This document shows, piece after piece, positions 6,134 to 6,489 of a stretch of 6,489 bases of DNA (position 1 is its first letter; every line of letters begins with the position of its first letter). The position numbers and the translations under genes were made by a program. Source of the DNA: an uncultured Prevotellaceae bacterium (GTDB lineage Bacteria; Bacteroidota; Bacteroidia; Bacteroidales; Bacteroidaceae); assembly GCA_946187025.1 (NCBI GenBank), contig CAMHPM010000091.1, positions 1-6,489 on the forward strand. Reading direction: 5' to 3'. Below the pieces are notes generated by a model. The model worked only from the letters and a program-made list of their open reading frames with translations, was not told the origin of the DNA and searched no databases.

Positions 6134-6489
6134 ATGCGACATCACGATTACAAAACACACTTTTCGGCCGCATTTCATCCGTTTGTTTCCGGCCTCTTGT
6201 TCTTTGTGTCGGCCTTTTTCTTCGGAGGCACCGGCCTTTCTGTTCATGCCCAGTTGTTTGAGTTTGGCAATCCATATGCTTATTCGCAGCGCCAGGCCCA
6301 GCCGCAGGAGCCGTTCGAGGCTGCTAAATACAAGGGTGGCATGAAGGGGTTGAACCAATTTTTGGCCAAGGAGTTCAGGCCTGTACAGTCGGCACGGGGT
6401 GTGGATGGCACCATCTTCATCGTGTGTGAAATCACGGCAAAGGGGCGTATCGGCAACTATCAGGTGCGCCAGTCGATGGGTCGCGAGCT
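6134..6489 (+). CDS. Secreted protein with a TonB-type C-terminal domain (partial, N-terminal 118 residues)
   Basis: The frame opens at ATG 6134-6136 and runs open to the right edge, so the C-terminus is missing. Residues about 20-39 (LLFFVSAFFFGGTGLSVHA and the residue before) are hydrophobic and end in VHA-Q, a plausible signal peptidase I site; there are few positive charges before it. A short polar linker (about 40-62) leads into AAKYKGGMKGLNQFLAKEF (63-81) and then GVDGTIFIVCEITAKGRIG (89-107). This is the usual start of the TonB C-terminal fold: GG..GLN.FL, then GTI...E...GRI. In classical TonB this domain contacts the TonB box of outer-membrane transporters. Here there is no long Pro-rich spacer, and the N-terminus looks cleaved rather than anchored, so the protein may be a periplasmic TonB-domain protein with another role. 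It is divergent from the purH-like gene and has its own promoter. I assign no specific gene name. Confidence 0.75.
   Translation, partial: MRHHDYKTHFSAAFHPFVSGLLFFVSAFFFGGTGLSVHAQLFEFGNPYAYSQRQAQPQEPFEAAKYKGGMKGLNQFLAKEFRPVQSARGVDGTIFIVCEITAKGRIGNYQVRQSMGRE

Overview
The window looks like a chromosomal segment from a Bacteroidota bacterium, most likely order Bacteroidales. Three things suggest this. The intergenic regions carry TAnnTTTG-type -7 boxes. The elongasome genes mreB, mreC, mreD and mrdA lie next to a purH-family gene, an order I recall from Bacteroidales. The flanking genes also look like Bacteroidales families: a DUF6057-like membrane protein and a short secreted protein with a TonB-type C-terminal domain. 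I cannot fix genus or family from this sequence. The window is ordinary chromosome; I see no phage, IS element, CRISPR array, tRNA or rRNA.

Layout, left to right. Positions 1-672 (minus strand) hold the N-terminal 224 codons of a polytopic membrane protein, cut by the window edge. Positions 673-1006 are non-coding: an AT-rich stretch with a likely promoter for that gene, then six tandem copies of a 22-bp GC-rich unit, the last of which contains the mrdA stop codon. Positions 1007-5261 (minus strand) are the tightly packed cell-shape operon, transcribed mreB > mreC > mreD > mrdA, with junctions of 7 nt, 10 nt and a 4-nt overlap. Positions 5262-5392 are a short gap containing a GC-rich inverted-repeat element. 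Positions 5393-5986 (minus strand) encode a complete IMP cyclohydrolase domain related to PurH, without the AICAR transformylase domain that normally follows. Positions 5987-6133 are a divergent promoter region. Positions 6134-6489 (plus strand) are the start of a secreted TonB-C-terminal-domain-like protein, cut by the right edge.

The central genes form one machine. MreB filaments at the inner membrane organise MreC and MreD, which position and activate the transpeptidase PBP2 (MrdA) for lateral wall synthesis. The glycosyltransferase partner RodA, which I would expect just after mrdA, is not in this window. The single-domain PurH would make IMP from FAICAR, so the preceding formylation step must be encoded elsewhere. 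The three observations most worth following are the one-domain PurH, the tandem-repeat array at the mrdA 3' end, and the missing rodA. I did not find convincing evidence of a wholly new system.
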